DNA of 64,000 nucleotides from an uncultured Prevotellaceae bacterium (GTDB lineage Bacteria; Bacteroidota; Bacteroidia; Bacteroidales; Bacteroidaceae), in the NCBI GenBank assembly GCA_900316685.1, contig ONDS01000005.1, forward strand, positions 89,349 through 153,348, written 5' to 3'. How positions within the stretch are numbered: the first letter of the stretch is position 1; every line of letters begins with the position of its first letter. The notes beneath the pieces are model-generated. The model did no database searches. It was not told where the DNA came from and worked only from the letters and a program-made list of their open reading frames with translations. Of the stretch, positions 39,262 to 47,696 are shown piece by piece. Position numbers and translations under genes: made by a program.

Positions 39262-39885
39262 ATGCTTCTCTCCACCATCCTCCGCGATGTCCGTATCGCT
39301 CTCAACATGAACCACTCTTGTCAGGCGCTCATCGACGAACATGACCTCGACACGCTCACTCTCGACGAGAGGATTACCAGTCTCGTCGAACCGATGGCCT
39401 GCGAGGTGCTGATGGCGGCTCCGCTTCTCGACCTTGGCGAGGGATCACCCATCTCCGATACTGTTCATTGGGATCATCGGCGTGGTCATGGTGCAGGCAC
39501 CATTATCCTGCCGCCCGACTTCCTCCGTCTCATCACCTTCCGCATGTCGGGGTGGGGGAGGGCCGCTACCATCATCCAAACCGACGACCCACGGGCCCTG
39601 TGGCAGCACTGTCCCTTTCCGGGTGTCCATGGCAATCCCCATAGGCCCGTGGCTTTCGTAGAACCGTCGTCCTTCGGGCCACGCCTTCATTTCTTCGCCT
39701 CTTATGATGGACACCATGCCCATATCGTCGAGGCGCGTTACATCCCCCGGCCTCGACTGCGCCCTCTCATCTCACCTGCCACCAACACCTCTACCTCACA
39801 ACTCGACCTTCCCTTCCCTTCGCGACTCTATCACCCGCTCATCCAATCTCTCGCGGAAAAAATCAATCAATGCAAACACGAATAA
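39262..39885 (+). CDS. Probable phage head-completion/connector protein
   Basis: The 207-aa protein starts with a helix (LLSTILRDVRIALNMN) and has a helical-then-strand pattern. In the middle IILPPDFLRLITFRMSGWGR is a hallmark seen in Bacteroidales phage connector or neck-like proteins. The C-terminus is SRLYHPLIQSLAEKI. Position two genes after the capsid fits an adaptor that seals the portal. No enzymatic domain. Assignment rests mostly on position and length, so it could also be another head protein. Confidence 0.5.
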   Translation: MLLSTILRDVRIALNMNHSCQALIDEHDLDTLTLDERITSLVEPMACEVLMAAPLLDLGEGSPISDTVHWDHRRGHGAGTIILPPDFLRLITFRMSGWGRAATIIQTDDPRALWQHCPFPGVHGNPHRPVAFVEPSSFGPRLHFFASYDGHHAHIVEARYIPRPRLRPLISPATNTSTSQLDLPFPSRLYHPLIQSLAEKINQCKHE

Positions 39886-39914
39886 CGCTAATCTACATGA
39901 ATCTTCTTTCCTAA

Positions 39915-40012
39915 CTACGTATTAAACGAATTAAACGAATTAAACGAATTTATACGTATGGTATTTTTCTTAACTCTTAACTCTTAATTCTTAATTCTTA
40001 ACTCTTAACTTC
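39915..40012. repeat. ATTAAACGA 9-mers and TTAACTC heptamers
   Basis: Three ATTAAACGA nonamers (about 39920-39950) are followed by TTAACTC/TTAATTC heptamers (39968-40012) directly before the fibre gene. Confidence 0.8.
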
Positions 40013-40013
40013 C

Positions 40014-42242
40014 ATGACTTCACTTCTAATCCATAAAGATTTGCATGTGGGTGGCCAACTCGTCGCCCATCACCATGTGCGCGTCATCGGCGACGTGCAG
40101 ATAGAGGGAGCCCTGTCCTGCTCGCAGGTCAACAACCTCGATTGTGGCTTCTTCCCCTCCGAAGAAGCTCTCTTGTCAGCCCAAGCCCTGCCTGCCGTGG
40201 GCATGCATGCCACCGTGCTCCGGCAAAACGGCGACCAGACGGCATCGGCCATCATATATGGCTGCGAACAGGCGGGACAATGGCGGCAGATAGCTTCGGA
40301 GGTGCCCGTCACCATACACTGGCAACGTAACGAACTGCCCGACCCCTCCTATAGCATATTGCTCTCGCATTTCGTAGTGCTGACTTCGCTCGACGACCTG
40401 CCTCGTCATCCGCTCGACCCCATGACGGGATTTGTGGTTGAGGGCACGGTATACGTCTTCGTGGGCAAGGGCGGCGACACCGACCATGGACGTTACCTGG
40501 CCTGCGGTCCACTACACGGCGTTCAGGGCGAACAGGGTGTGCAGGGGGAGCCAGGGCCACAGGGACCGCGCGGCGAGCAGGGGCCGCAGGGAGAAAAAGG
40601 TAACCCCGGCACATATATCGACCCCGCCAACACCGAGATTTTCCAACAGATGGACGACCTCGACGGCAAGACGACGACACAGCGGGCGGCGATGATAGCC
40701 AGCGGCAATGTGGTGGCCGATCTCACCAACACCATCGACGAGGTGGCGGCCAATGTCGATGAGACACTCCATGGCATGGCTGTGCCCGTGGCTGTCAAGC
40801 AGGGCTACGGTGTATGGAACGGCTCTGCCAGTCCCGCCAATATCGGCTCATGGCACACCTCGGTGGGCAATGCCACCTATGTGTTCAACGTGGAGGCGTT
40901 CGCAGGACAGAAGGTGAGGGTACATTATTATAATCTCTCGCCCAACTACTTCCGCTTCTCCTTTGTGGCCGATTGGCAGGCAATCATGACCGACACGCCG
41001 CGCACCGACAACGGATGGGACCAGAACTGTATCGCCACCCAGACGGCGCGTGAAAGCACGGCAGGCAGGGTGCACAACATGTTGCTCACCGTGCCCGACG
41101 GTGCCCGCTTCCTGATGCTCGGTTCCTACCACGGCAATGCGGCGACCATGGAGATACCTTGCTACGACACCATGCTCGACGATCTCGACCACCGTGTTGC
41201 CCTACTGGAGTCGGAGGCGGGGGAGGCCACGACCATACAACGGCTCAATCCCAAGACACTGTTCCTACCGAAGGTGAGAAACATGGTCATGCCGTATTAC
41301 TCCACCAGTCTGACACCACATACGCAGCCAGCTCCGCTCTTGCTGGCTCATTTCTCCGATGTGCATGGCAACGGCACGCAGATGGCTCGTATGATGGAGT
41401 GGCTCGACGACTATGCCGACCACGTGGACGATATCCTGCATACGGGCGATGCCGTGGAGAAGGATGTCCATAGTGGCATGGATTTCTGGAACGGGGTAAG
41501 TGGTTCGGAACGTATCCTCAATATCGTGGGCAACCACGATACGCACGATGGCAACCAGTTCGGCGGACTGACGCAGAAAGAGGTGTACGATTATCTTTTC
41601 GCTCCCTATATCGCCAACTGGGGGGTGACGCAGCCGGAGGGAGCGGCAGCCATGGGGCATTGCTATTGGTATAAGGACTATCCTGCCAAGAAGGTCAGAC
41701 TCATCGCCCTCGACTGCATGAACCATACGGTGGCGCAGTTGGAGTGGCTCAGGACTACGCTGGTGGGCGCTGCCGACCGTGGGCTCTCCGTGGCTATCGC
41801 CTACCACTGCGGACCGTCGGCGCATTACCGGCGCGTGGACTGTTGCTTCATGGGGTTTGCCATCACCAATACCATGCACGGGGCTTATCCCTGGGAGGCG
41901 GCGGTGTCGATGGTCGATGAGTTCAAGAGGGGCTCGCTTGAGGGGCAGACGGCACAGGGTGATTTCATCTGCTGGCTCGTGGGCCACTCGCACAAGGATT
42001 TCGTGTTCTGGGTGAACGACAGCCAATTGGTGGTGGGCATCGACTGCATGCAGTATACTGCCAACAACCGCGACCATGTGCTCTCACGCGAGGATAAGTC
42101 GCAGGACCTCTTCAACCTCGTGGCGTTCGACACCTACCGCCGTACCGTCAAGCTTCTGCGCGTGGGCAACGATGTCGACTATCAGCTCCGCCACATCTTG
42201 CAGTGCTGTATCCGCTACACCGATGGCATCGTTATGTATTAA
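40014..42242 (+). CDS. Phage fibre-like protein: collagen-like segment and metallophosphoesterase domain
   Basis: The 742-aa protein has an N-terminal beta-rich region (1-165) with an ADVQIEGAL-like repetitive start. A Gly-X-Y collagen-like segment (about 167-198; GVQGEQGVQGEP and so on) follows, then coiled-coil-like helices and a beta domain (about 250-400). A calcineurin-type metallophosphoesterase occupies about 440-720. Its metal motifs are SDVHGN, HTGDAVE, GNHD, a lone His region (YHCGPS), and GHSHKD. The Gly-X-Y segment suggests trimerisation, as in tail fibres. The enzyme could cleave phosphodiesters in surface polysaccharide during adsorption; that is inference. It is the largest protein of the phage-like set. 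Confidence 0.75.
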   Translation: MTSLLIHKDLHVGGQLVAHHHVRVIGDVQIEGALSCSQVNNLDCGFFPSEEALLSAQALPAVGMHATVLRQNGDQTASAIIYGCEQAGQWRQIASEVPVTIHWQRNELPDPSYSILLSHFVVLTSLDDLPRHPLDPMTGFVVEGTVYVFVGKGGDTDHGRYLACGPLHGVQGEQGVQGEPGPQGPRGEQGPQGEKGNPGTYIDPANTEIFQQMDDLDGKTTTQRAAMIASGNVVADLTNTIDEVAANVDETLHGMAVPVAVKQGYGVWNGSASPANIGSWHTSVGNATYVFNVEAFAGQKVRVHYYNLSPNYFRFSFVADWQAIMTDTPRTDNGWDQNCIATQTARESTAGRVHNMLLTVPDGARFLMLGSYHGNAATMEIPCYDTMLDDLDHRVALLESEAGEATTIQRLNPKTLFLPKVRNMVMPYYSTSLTPHTQPAPLLLAHFSDVHGNGTQMARMMEWLDDYADHVDDILHTGDAVEKDVHSGMDFWNGVSGSERILNIVGNHDTHDGNQFGGLTQKEVYDYLFAPYIANWGVTQPEGAAAMGHCYWYKDYPAKKVRLIALDCMNHTVAQLEWLRTTLVGAADRGLSVAIAYHCGPSAHYRRVDCCFMGFAITNTMHGAYPWEAAVSMVDEFKRGSLEGQTAQGDFICWLVGHSHKDFVFWVNDSQLVVGIDCMQYTANNRDHVLSREDKSQDLFNLVAFDTYRRTVKLLRVGNDVDYQLRHILQCCIRYTDGIVMY

Positions 42243-42379
42243 GCGAACACTAATCCCCACGAATCGTCACGAATTGATTTTTTTACTACGAATTAAACGA
42301 ATTTCACGAATAAAATAGTGAGCACGAATCTCTACAAATCAAATCGATGCGATACACCCTTTTAATCTTTTAATCTCCC
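42243..42379. repeat. CACGAAT-type degenerate repeats
   Basis: The gap between fibre and holin genes holds CACGAAT, ACGAATT and AAACGAATTTCACGAAT words related to those near 14436 and 39885. No gene is seen. Confidence 0.5.
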
Positions 42380-42592
42380 ATGTCTCTTCACACAAAAGAA
42401 AAAATCCAATATGGCTGTGCCATTGCCATGATAAGCAGTGGCATCATACTCTCTTTTCTCTCCTTCTTCCTCAACCACTACGACATAGCCGAGAGTGTGC
42501 TCTGGTATCTGGCGCAGGCCCTCACCTTCGCCGGCGGTGTCTTCGGCATCAACATCTACTTCAAGGCCAAATCCAAATCACGTAAACAGTAG
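42380..42592 (+). CDS. Holin-like small membrane protein
   Basis: The 70-aa protein has two hydrophobic helices (about 12-31 and 39-57) and a basic C-terminus (KAKSKSRKQ). This fits a class II holin-like layout. It directly precedes the DUF5675 lysin, the usual holin-lysin order. It would form lesions that release the lysin. Sequence alone cannot exclude an unrelated small membrane protein. Confidence 0.6.
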   Translation: MSLHTKEKIQYGCAIAMISSGIILSFLSFFLNHYDIAESVLWYLAQALTFAGGVFGINIYFKAKSKSRKQ

Positions 42593-42624
42593 AACTGGAA
42601 GTCTTGCCCTCTTTTGGTGATTCT

Positions 42625-42720
42625 CATCACTCGTCACTCGTCACTCGTCACTCATCACTCATCACTCGTCACTCGTCACTCGTCACTCATCACTCATCAC
42701 TCATCACTCAACACTCAACA
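42625..42720. repeat. Heptamer tract (TCACTCG/TCACTCA)
   Basis: About twelve TCACTCG and TCACTCA heptamers, then CTCAACA units, fill the gap between the holin-like and lysin genes. Confidence 0.9.
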
Positions 42721-42722
42721 TT

Positions 42723-43199
42723 ATGAAATCTCTCACGCTTCACCGCTCATACCGTCCTGCCGATGGAACCTATTCCATCGGCCACCTCTACGATGCCGAC
42801 GGTAATTATATCTGCGACACCATAGAAGACACTGACCGTGGACTCACCCAGGACATGCCTCTCGACACCATCAGACGTATCAAGGTAAAGAGCCGCACCG
42901 CCATACCACGGGGCACATATCGTATCTCCCTCGATGTGGTAAGTCCTAAGTTCTCTCTCAAACCTTATTACCGACAGTTCTGCGCGGGAAGGGTGCCTCG
43001 GTTGCTCAACGTGCCTGGTTTCGACGGCATACTCATACATCGCGGTATGTCGGAACGCTCCTCGGCAGGTTGCATCATTGTCGGGATGAACACCGTCCGC
43101 GGCAGGGTCACCGCTTCACAGTCATGTTTCGAACGTCTCTACCATCTCCTCGAAAGTTACCGCCGCCAGGGGCACACCGTCTACATCGAGATCAAGTGA
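42723..43199 (+). CDS. DUF5675-family phage lysin-like protein
   Basis: The 158-aa protein has the DUF5675 layout: an N-terminal beta region with GTYSIGHLY and CDTIEDTDRGL, then IPRGTY, and the signature IHRGMSERSSAGCIIVG with His106 and Cys117. This is reminiscent of L,D-transpeptidase-type active sites. Members are common at the end of Bacteroidales prophage clusters and are thought to act on the cell wall; the reaction is not established here. It is the last gene of the phage-like set. A clear host-type promoter follows for the next gene. Confidence 0.8.
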   Translation: MKSLTLHRSYRPADGTYSIGHLYDADGNYICDTIEDTDRGLTQDMPLDTIRRIKVKSRTAIPRGTYRISLDVVSPKFSLKPYYRQFCAGRVPRLLNVPGFDGILIHRGMSERSSAGCIIVGMNTVRGRVTASQSCFERLYHLLESYRRQGHTVYIEIK

Positions 43200-43318
43200 A
43201 CTGCTGATTATGGCTCGGATTGTCGTGAAGACATCCAGAAAACCTGTCCTTTTGTGTCCTTTTGCTATGATTTCATACTTTTTTCGGTAAAAAACTTTGA
43301 AATTCAAATTTATGTATG

Positions 43319-43326
43319 TATATTTG
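43319..43326 (+). promoter_or_regulatory. Promoter -7 element of the membrane AraC gene
   Basis: TATATTTG about 48 nt before the start codon. This host-type promoter marks the right end of the phage-like region. Confidence 0.6.
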
Positions 43327-43373
43327 CATAACTATTTGAAGATTTCAATAATACTTTTTTTGCGAGAATATTT

Positions 43374-44489
43374 ATGATATCTATTGTTGACCACTATTAT
43401 AGCCTTGCATGTTTCGTTTATATACTGTCATGCTTGTTTTTCGCCGCCATCAGGTGGTTTCATACTTGCAGGCCTTATGACAAACATGGAAAGTACTACT
43501 ATCCTGCCAGGGGATTGGCTTCGTGCCTCTTCATCTTGGCAGTTATCCTCCTTCCTTATGCTTTCCAGCCCGGTGATAACGATGCATGGCTGTTGGTCAG
43601 GGCTTTTTACCCGTTGGTTTATTTCCTCAACTGCGCCTCTCTGCTTCTCCGGTATTTTGGTAAGGTGAAAAAATGGACAAAATGGCACAGGCCGGCCATT
43701 ATTCTCGCCGTTCCGGTTGGCATATTGCTGATATTGCTTTTCGTGTACGCGATAAGTGGAACACTACAATGGTCGGCTGGAGAGGAAAAGGCGCTGATCT
43801 GGAGTGTTGTCGTCTTAGGTGCCGTAACTTCAGGATTTTGCATCTACGCCTGCAGTAGGGTGATGGCATGGCTGCGAATGGTGGACACCGACCTCTATTC
43901 CAATCCCGACGATTTCCCGTCTATATTCGCGCGAAAAATGTTGTTCTTCCCTCTATCGATATTTGTCATCGTGTGGGCGGTGTTCTTCATCGATCATCGA
44001 ATGGCAGCGGCTTGCATGCAGGTATATTTTACCCTTACCAATCTGGTGCTCCTACTCTTGATACTGCACCCCCAAAGGGAACGAAGCCTGGATGACTGGG
44101 AGAAAGAGGAGGAATCCATCGCGACGGAGCAACAGGGTGAAATGATTGACGATAAAGGGCAGGAGGTCTTATCGAAAACTGACAAGACACAGATGATCAA
44201 GCATTGCATCGTACAGTTCGTGGAGGTGGAGCGACATTTCCTCGACCCGCATCTCACCATACAGGATGTGGCGGATAGCTGTCACTACGGTCGTACCTAT
44301 GTGTCGAACGTGTTCAAACAGGAACTCGGAGGGTTCTTCCATTATGTCAATACGCTGCGCCTTCAATATGCCGAAGAATACAGGAAGAAGCATCCGCAAG
44401 CCACAGTCGATGATGTGGCCACTTCGTCGGGCTTCAATTCCCGGCAGACTCTCTACAATGTTAAGAAACGGATGGGTGATGGTATGTGA
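43374..44489 (+). CDS. Membrane-embedded AraC-family regulator
   Basis: The 371-aa protein has six predicted membrane helices in residues 1-225 and a charged linker (about 226-265). The C-terminal AraC/XylS DNA-binding domain (about 275-370) includes LTIQDVADSCHYGRTYVSNVFKQE and TVDDVATSSGFNSRQTLY, the two HTH units. Such proteins sense an envelope or membrane signal and bind DNA from the membrane. It is followed by a small acidic protein and a large secreted protein on the same strand. These are plausible targets, which is inference from proximity. Confidence 0.82.
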   Translation: MISIVDHYYSLACFVYILSCLFFAAIRWFHTCRPYDKHGKYYYPARGLASCLFILAVILLPYAFQPGDNDAWLLVRAFYPLVYFLNCASLLLRYFGKVKKWTKWHRPAIILAVPVGILLILLFVYAISGTLQWSAGEEKALIWSVVVLGAVTSGFCIYACSRVMAWLRMVDTDLYSNPDDFPSIFARKMLFFPLSIFVIVWAVFFIDHRMAAACMQVYFTLTNLVLLLLILHPQRERSLDDWEKEEESIATEQQGEMIDDKGQEVLSKTDKTQMIKHCIVQFVEVERHFLDPHLTIQDVADSCHYGRTYVSNVFKQELGGFFHYVNTLRLQYAEEYRKKHPQATVDDVATSSGFNSRQTLYNVKKRMGDGM

Positions 44490-44590
44490 TATACTTGACC
44501 TTTATCAATAATCAAGTCTTTTTTTTCTTGGTGTAGACCCATTTTTACACCTTTGTACTTGTTTTTACAGCACTAATGGTGGATATGTAT

Positions 44591-44598
44591 TAATTTTG
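44591..44598 (+). promoter_or_regulatory. Promoter -7 element of the small acidic protein operon
   Basis: TAATTTTG about 95 nt before the start codon at 44694, giving a long AT-rich leader. The gene pair 44694/44982 probably uses it. Confidence 0.5.
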
Positions 44599-44693
44599 TA
44601 GCGATTTGATTCGACTACGCATATTGTCGTGATTTTTTTTATGAGATGGTTTTTTTTATGATGTTTGAGAATAGTAAGTATATTGAAAAATAA

Positions 44694-44945
44694 ATGAAAA
44701 TGAATAACGAAAAAGAAAAAATTGGGTATGTGAAACCTGTTACGGAAGTGACAGGCTTGATCGGATTCAACCTGTTGAATCCGATATCTTGGAATCCTGA
44801 CACCGGTCATGGACCCAGCATTGAAATCATCGAAGGTGAAGATGATCCAGGTGATGGGAAAGGTGCCAATGAATCCTCTCTCTTCGATTTCGGAGAGGAT
44901 ACAGCAGGTGGTTCTCAAACCTTTGATCTATGGGATCAGTTTTAG
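44694..44945 (+). CDS. Small acidic protein, function unknown
   Basis: The 83-aa protein begins MKMNNEKEKIGYVKPVTEVTGLIG. It has a hydrophobic middle (LIGFNLLNPISW) and an Asp/Gly-rich acidic tail ending SQTFDLWDQF. The opening (YVKPVTEV) resembles short Bacteroidales proteins that often precede secreted or surface proteins; their role is unknown. It has no signal peptide. A second ATG at 44700 is also possible. It is 36 nt upstream of the 816-aa secreted protein gene, so the two form an operon. Confidence 0.6.
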   Translation: MKMNNEKEKIGYVKPVTEVTGLIGFNLLNPISWNPDTGHGPSIEIIEGEDDPGDGKGANESSLFDFGEDTAGGSQTFDLWDQF

Positions 44946-44981
44946 TCCGTTAGAAGTTATGGAATAATTAAATTACAGGAT

Positions 44982-47432
44982 ATGGAAAAAAGAAATATTT
45001 TTCTCGGCTTGACGATGCTCTTGACGATATTCACCGCCCAACAGGCATCGGCTCAAAAAGTGGATATGGAGACCGGACTTGTGGTTTGGGAGGGTTCGAC
45101 GGTCGCGCAGGCCGTGCAAATCACCCAAGAGGGCGGCTTCTTCTATCTCGTGGAATTCAAGAACCAACTCGATGTTGACGATAAGGAACTCTATGTGGCG
45201 GCGCGTGGCGCCTATGGCGTGCAGGGCGTGCTCTCGTCGGTGGGTATGAGGATGCAGATTGTGCAGTCCAGTAACACTGTAAACCTGAATGGCCAACCTA
45301 CACCCTGCTATCAGTTTATCTCGCGAATTGAAAACGCTGACAACCAAGCTGCTTATCTGGGCGATCGCATGGGTGTGGACTCTGAAGACGCCGGCGCCAA
45401 CGTGTTCCTTGACAGGTCTGACAAAAGGGCGTATTGGGAAGGAAACCAAAACAACTGTGTCAATTTCCCCAACTGGACTTTGGTGGAATCTACTTCCACT
45501 AAGACTAACATCAGATATAAGGGCGAGGCTGCTCCACACACTGTTAGTGTCAGGACTTACATCATCCAGAATACCGAAACCCAGGGCAGAAGGGGTAACG
45601 GCACTTATAATGGCACTTATAAACCCATATATATCACTGTGAACAACGGAAAACTGGTGACCACCGAATACCAAAACCGGGCCACCAAGTTCGTCATCGT
45701 TTCCGAGGACGACTTCAACGATGCGATGCAGCAGGTGACCTGGGGAGAGGTGGACTTGGGCGTGTTCGTTCAGGATGCCACCTTCGGGCGCGACAACAAA
45801 GACGGTATCTACTGGGTCTGGGAAAATGCAGAGGTGGATGACAAAGGCAAGACCTTGGACGAAATCGACCTGGCCAACAACCATTGGCACCAGCGCAACC
45901 AGGACGTGATGTGCAACGGCGTGATGTTGCAGAACGGTATCAGTCGTGACAAGATTGGACGTAATGTGGCGGGCACAGGTGGCGATGTCAACCATGATGG
46001 GTTCCGCAACAGTTACGGTCAGTATTATTCCGCTGAGATCTACAATGAGGTGAACTCACTGACACAGACGCTACATGGCGGAAAGATTCCCAACTTGGTG
46101 GACGGTCTCTACAAACTGACGGCACAGGCCATCTATTATGATGATGAGGAAGGACTGACCAATGATGGCGTGGCCTATTTCGTGGTCAAGCGCGATGTGC
46201 TGGGTGATGACGGGGTGACCATCGTGGAATCCACCACCGAATATATGCCCATCACGGCGATGAACAAGGAATCGAACAACATCACGCCGCATAGCGGTGT
46301 GTCGGCGGGTTACGTGTTCAACAATAATGAGAATGCCTATCTGCTCACCACCTTCGTGGAAATCAATGGTAAGGTGAACCTCACCATCGGTATTCAGCAG
46401 CGCCAAGCCAAAGGATGGACGGTTATCGGCAATGTGCACCTCTTCGCACATGGCAAACAGGCCATGTATGTGGATGAGGACTGGGACACCACCGAAACAC
46501 TGACCTATATAGAGGGTGATGTGTCAAAGACCGAAACGGGCAATCCTTATTCCATGGCCCGTTGGCACGACAACTACAACTATCCTTCCACCGTGTACTA
46601 TCAGCGTACGTTCACCGTAGGCGAGTGGAATCCTATCTGTATGCCTCTGAACCTCACGGGTCGCCAGGTGCGTCAGGCTTTCGGTTCCGATGCCAAGGTG
46701 TGCGCCTTCATCGGACAAAAGGACGACGACCCCAACGGTTGCATCTTCTTCCAAAGGGCTCTCGATTTGGACAAGGCGGAGAATATGGATGTGACCGTCA
46801 TCGAGGCGGGTGTTCCTTATATCATCTATGTGTCCAACACCCCGCAATATCCCAATGGCATCACCGCCGAGGTGGGCAATGGTGCGCTCAACCATACCAT
46901 CACCATCGAAGATGGCACCTATGCCATACCGGGCGTACTCAAGGAGCAACTCACGGCTTATCAGGACAAGGTGGGCGATGATTATGTGTTGAGGGCTCCG
47001 CAGGTGGTTTCATGCAGTACGGGCATGTCGTTCGTCGGCTCGTTCTATCACACGAAGATCCTCAAGGAGAATGTGAACTGCGAGGTGGATGGCGAGGTGC
47101 TCAAGTCGGGTGCTAACGACTACTGGGTGCTCACCAAGGGTAATATGTATCACCTTACGGGTGCCAACGATTACAACATCTGGGCCACCTACGCATATCT
47201 TTACATGCCGGTGTCGGGAAGGACGACTACTCCCGCCAACTTCACCTTCGCCATCGACGAAGATGGTGTGTCGGAACCCACTACCATCGAAGGACTTTTC
47301 ATCGACCGCGGACAGGGTATTGAGTCGGATGCTGTTTACACGCTCTCCGGCCAGAAGGTGGCCAATGGCACACTGCAGGGACTGCCCAAAGGCGTCTATG
47401 TGGTGAAAGGCAGGAAATATGTGGTGAAATAA
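44982..47432 (+). CDS. Large secreted surface protein with C-terminal secretion tail
   Basis: The 816-aa protein has a signal peptide (MEKRNIFLGLTMLLTIFTAQQASAQ). The body is mainly beta-strand, with many Asn/Thr/Gly turns and no catalytic motif. Its last 35 residues (YTLSGQKVANGTLQGLPKGVYVVKGRK) are the same tail module as in the GH5 and large CE15 proteins. It is probably exposed at the cell surface and could be an adhesin or polysaccharide-binding protein. Nothing more specific is seen. It lies in an operon with the small acidic protein and after the AraC-type regulator. Confidence 0.7.
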   Translation: MEKRNIFLGLTMLLTIFTAQQASAQKVDMETGLVVWEGSTVAQAVQITQEGGFFYLVEFKNQLDVDDKELYVAARGAYGVQGVLSSVGMRMQIVQSSNTVNLNGQPTPCYQFISRIENADNQAAYLGDRMGVDSEDAGANVFLDRSDKRAYWEGNQNNCVNFPNWTLVESTSTKTNIRYKGEAAPHTVSVRTYIIQNTETQGRRGNGTYNGTYKPIYITVNNGKLVTTEYQNRATKFVIVSEDDFNDAMQQVTWGEVDLGVFVQDATFGRDNKDGIYWVWENAEVDDKGKTLDEIDLANNHWHQRNQDVMCNGVMLQNGISRDKIGRNVAGTGGDVNHDGFRNSYGQYYSAEIYNEVNSLTQTLHGGKIPNLVDGLYKLTAQAIYYDDEEGLTNDGVAYFVVKRDVLGDDGVTIVESTTEYMPITAMNKESNNITPHSGVSAGYVFNNNENAYLLTTFVEINGKVNLTIGIQQRQAKGWTVIGNVHLFAHGKQAMYVDEDWDTTETLTYIEGDVSKTETGNPYSMARWHDNYNYPSTVYYQRTFTVGEWNPICMPLNLTGRQVRQAFGSDAKVCAFIGQKDDDPNGCIFFQRALDLDKAENMDVTVIEAGVPYIIYVSNTPQYPNGITAEVGNGALNHTITIEDGTYAIPGVLKEQLTAYQDKVGDDYVLRAPQVVSCSTGMSFVGSFYHTKILKENVNCEVDGEVLKSGANDYWVLTKGNMYHLTGANDYNIWATYAYLYMPVSGRTTTPANFTFAIDEDGVSEPTTIEGLFIDRGQGIESDAVYTLSGQKVANGTLQGLPKGVYVVKGRKYVVK

Positions 47433-47488
47433 GTTTCCCGCGTTCCATGCTCATTCAATGAGGTAAACAACGAACAGACAGCTATCGA

Positions 47489-47544
47489 CCAAGCCTCTAC
47501 ACGTGGCGGAAAAACCGACAGGGCTTCCACGTGTAGGGGCTTGG
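47489..47544. repeat. Inverted-repeat element (CCAAGCC...GGCTTGG)
   Basis: An 18-bp arm CCAAGCCTCTACACGTGG at 47489-47506 is repeated inverted at 47527-47544 with one mismatch. It may be a terminator for the secreted-protein operon or a MITE-like element. GTGTAGGGGCTTRGTT is shared with 51874. Confidence 0.7.
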
Positions 47545-47657
47545 TTGGCATACTCCCTTCAAGAGACGATAGGACTTGGTTGGTCTGTGGGAGATGTCCT
47601 TCCCTCCGCAGAAATCAAAAAAAAACTAAAAAAAAAGTGTTAATCCATTTTTTTTCA

Positions 47658-47665
47658 TATATTTG
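47658..47665 (+). promoter_or_regulatory. Promoter -7 element of the lipoprotein gene
   Basis: TATATTTG about 32 nt before ATG 47697. It excludes the upstream in-frame ATG (47541). Confidence 0.65.
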
Positions 47666-47696
47666 CACTTTGTATTTACGGCAAATGTTTCAAACT

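Noticed and set aside
42625-42720. Short regular repeats as a possible CRISPR array
   Set aside because: The units are contiguous heptamers without spacers, and no cas genes are present.
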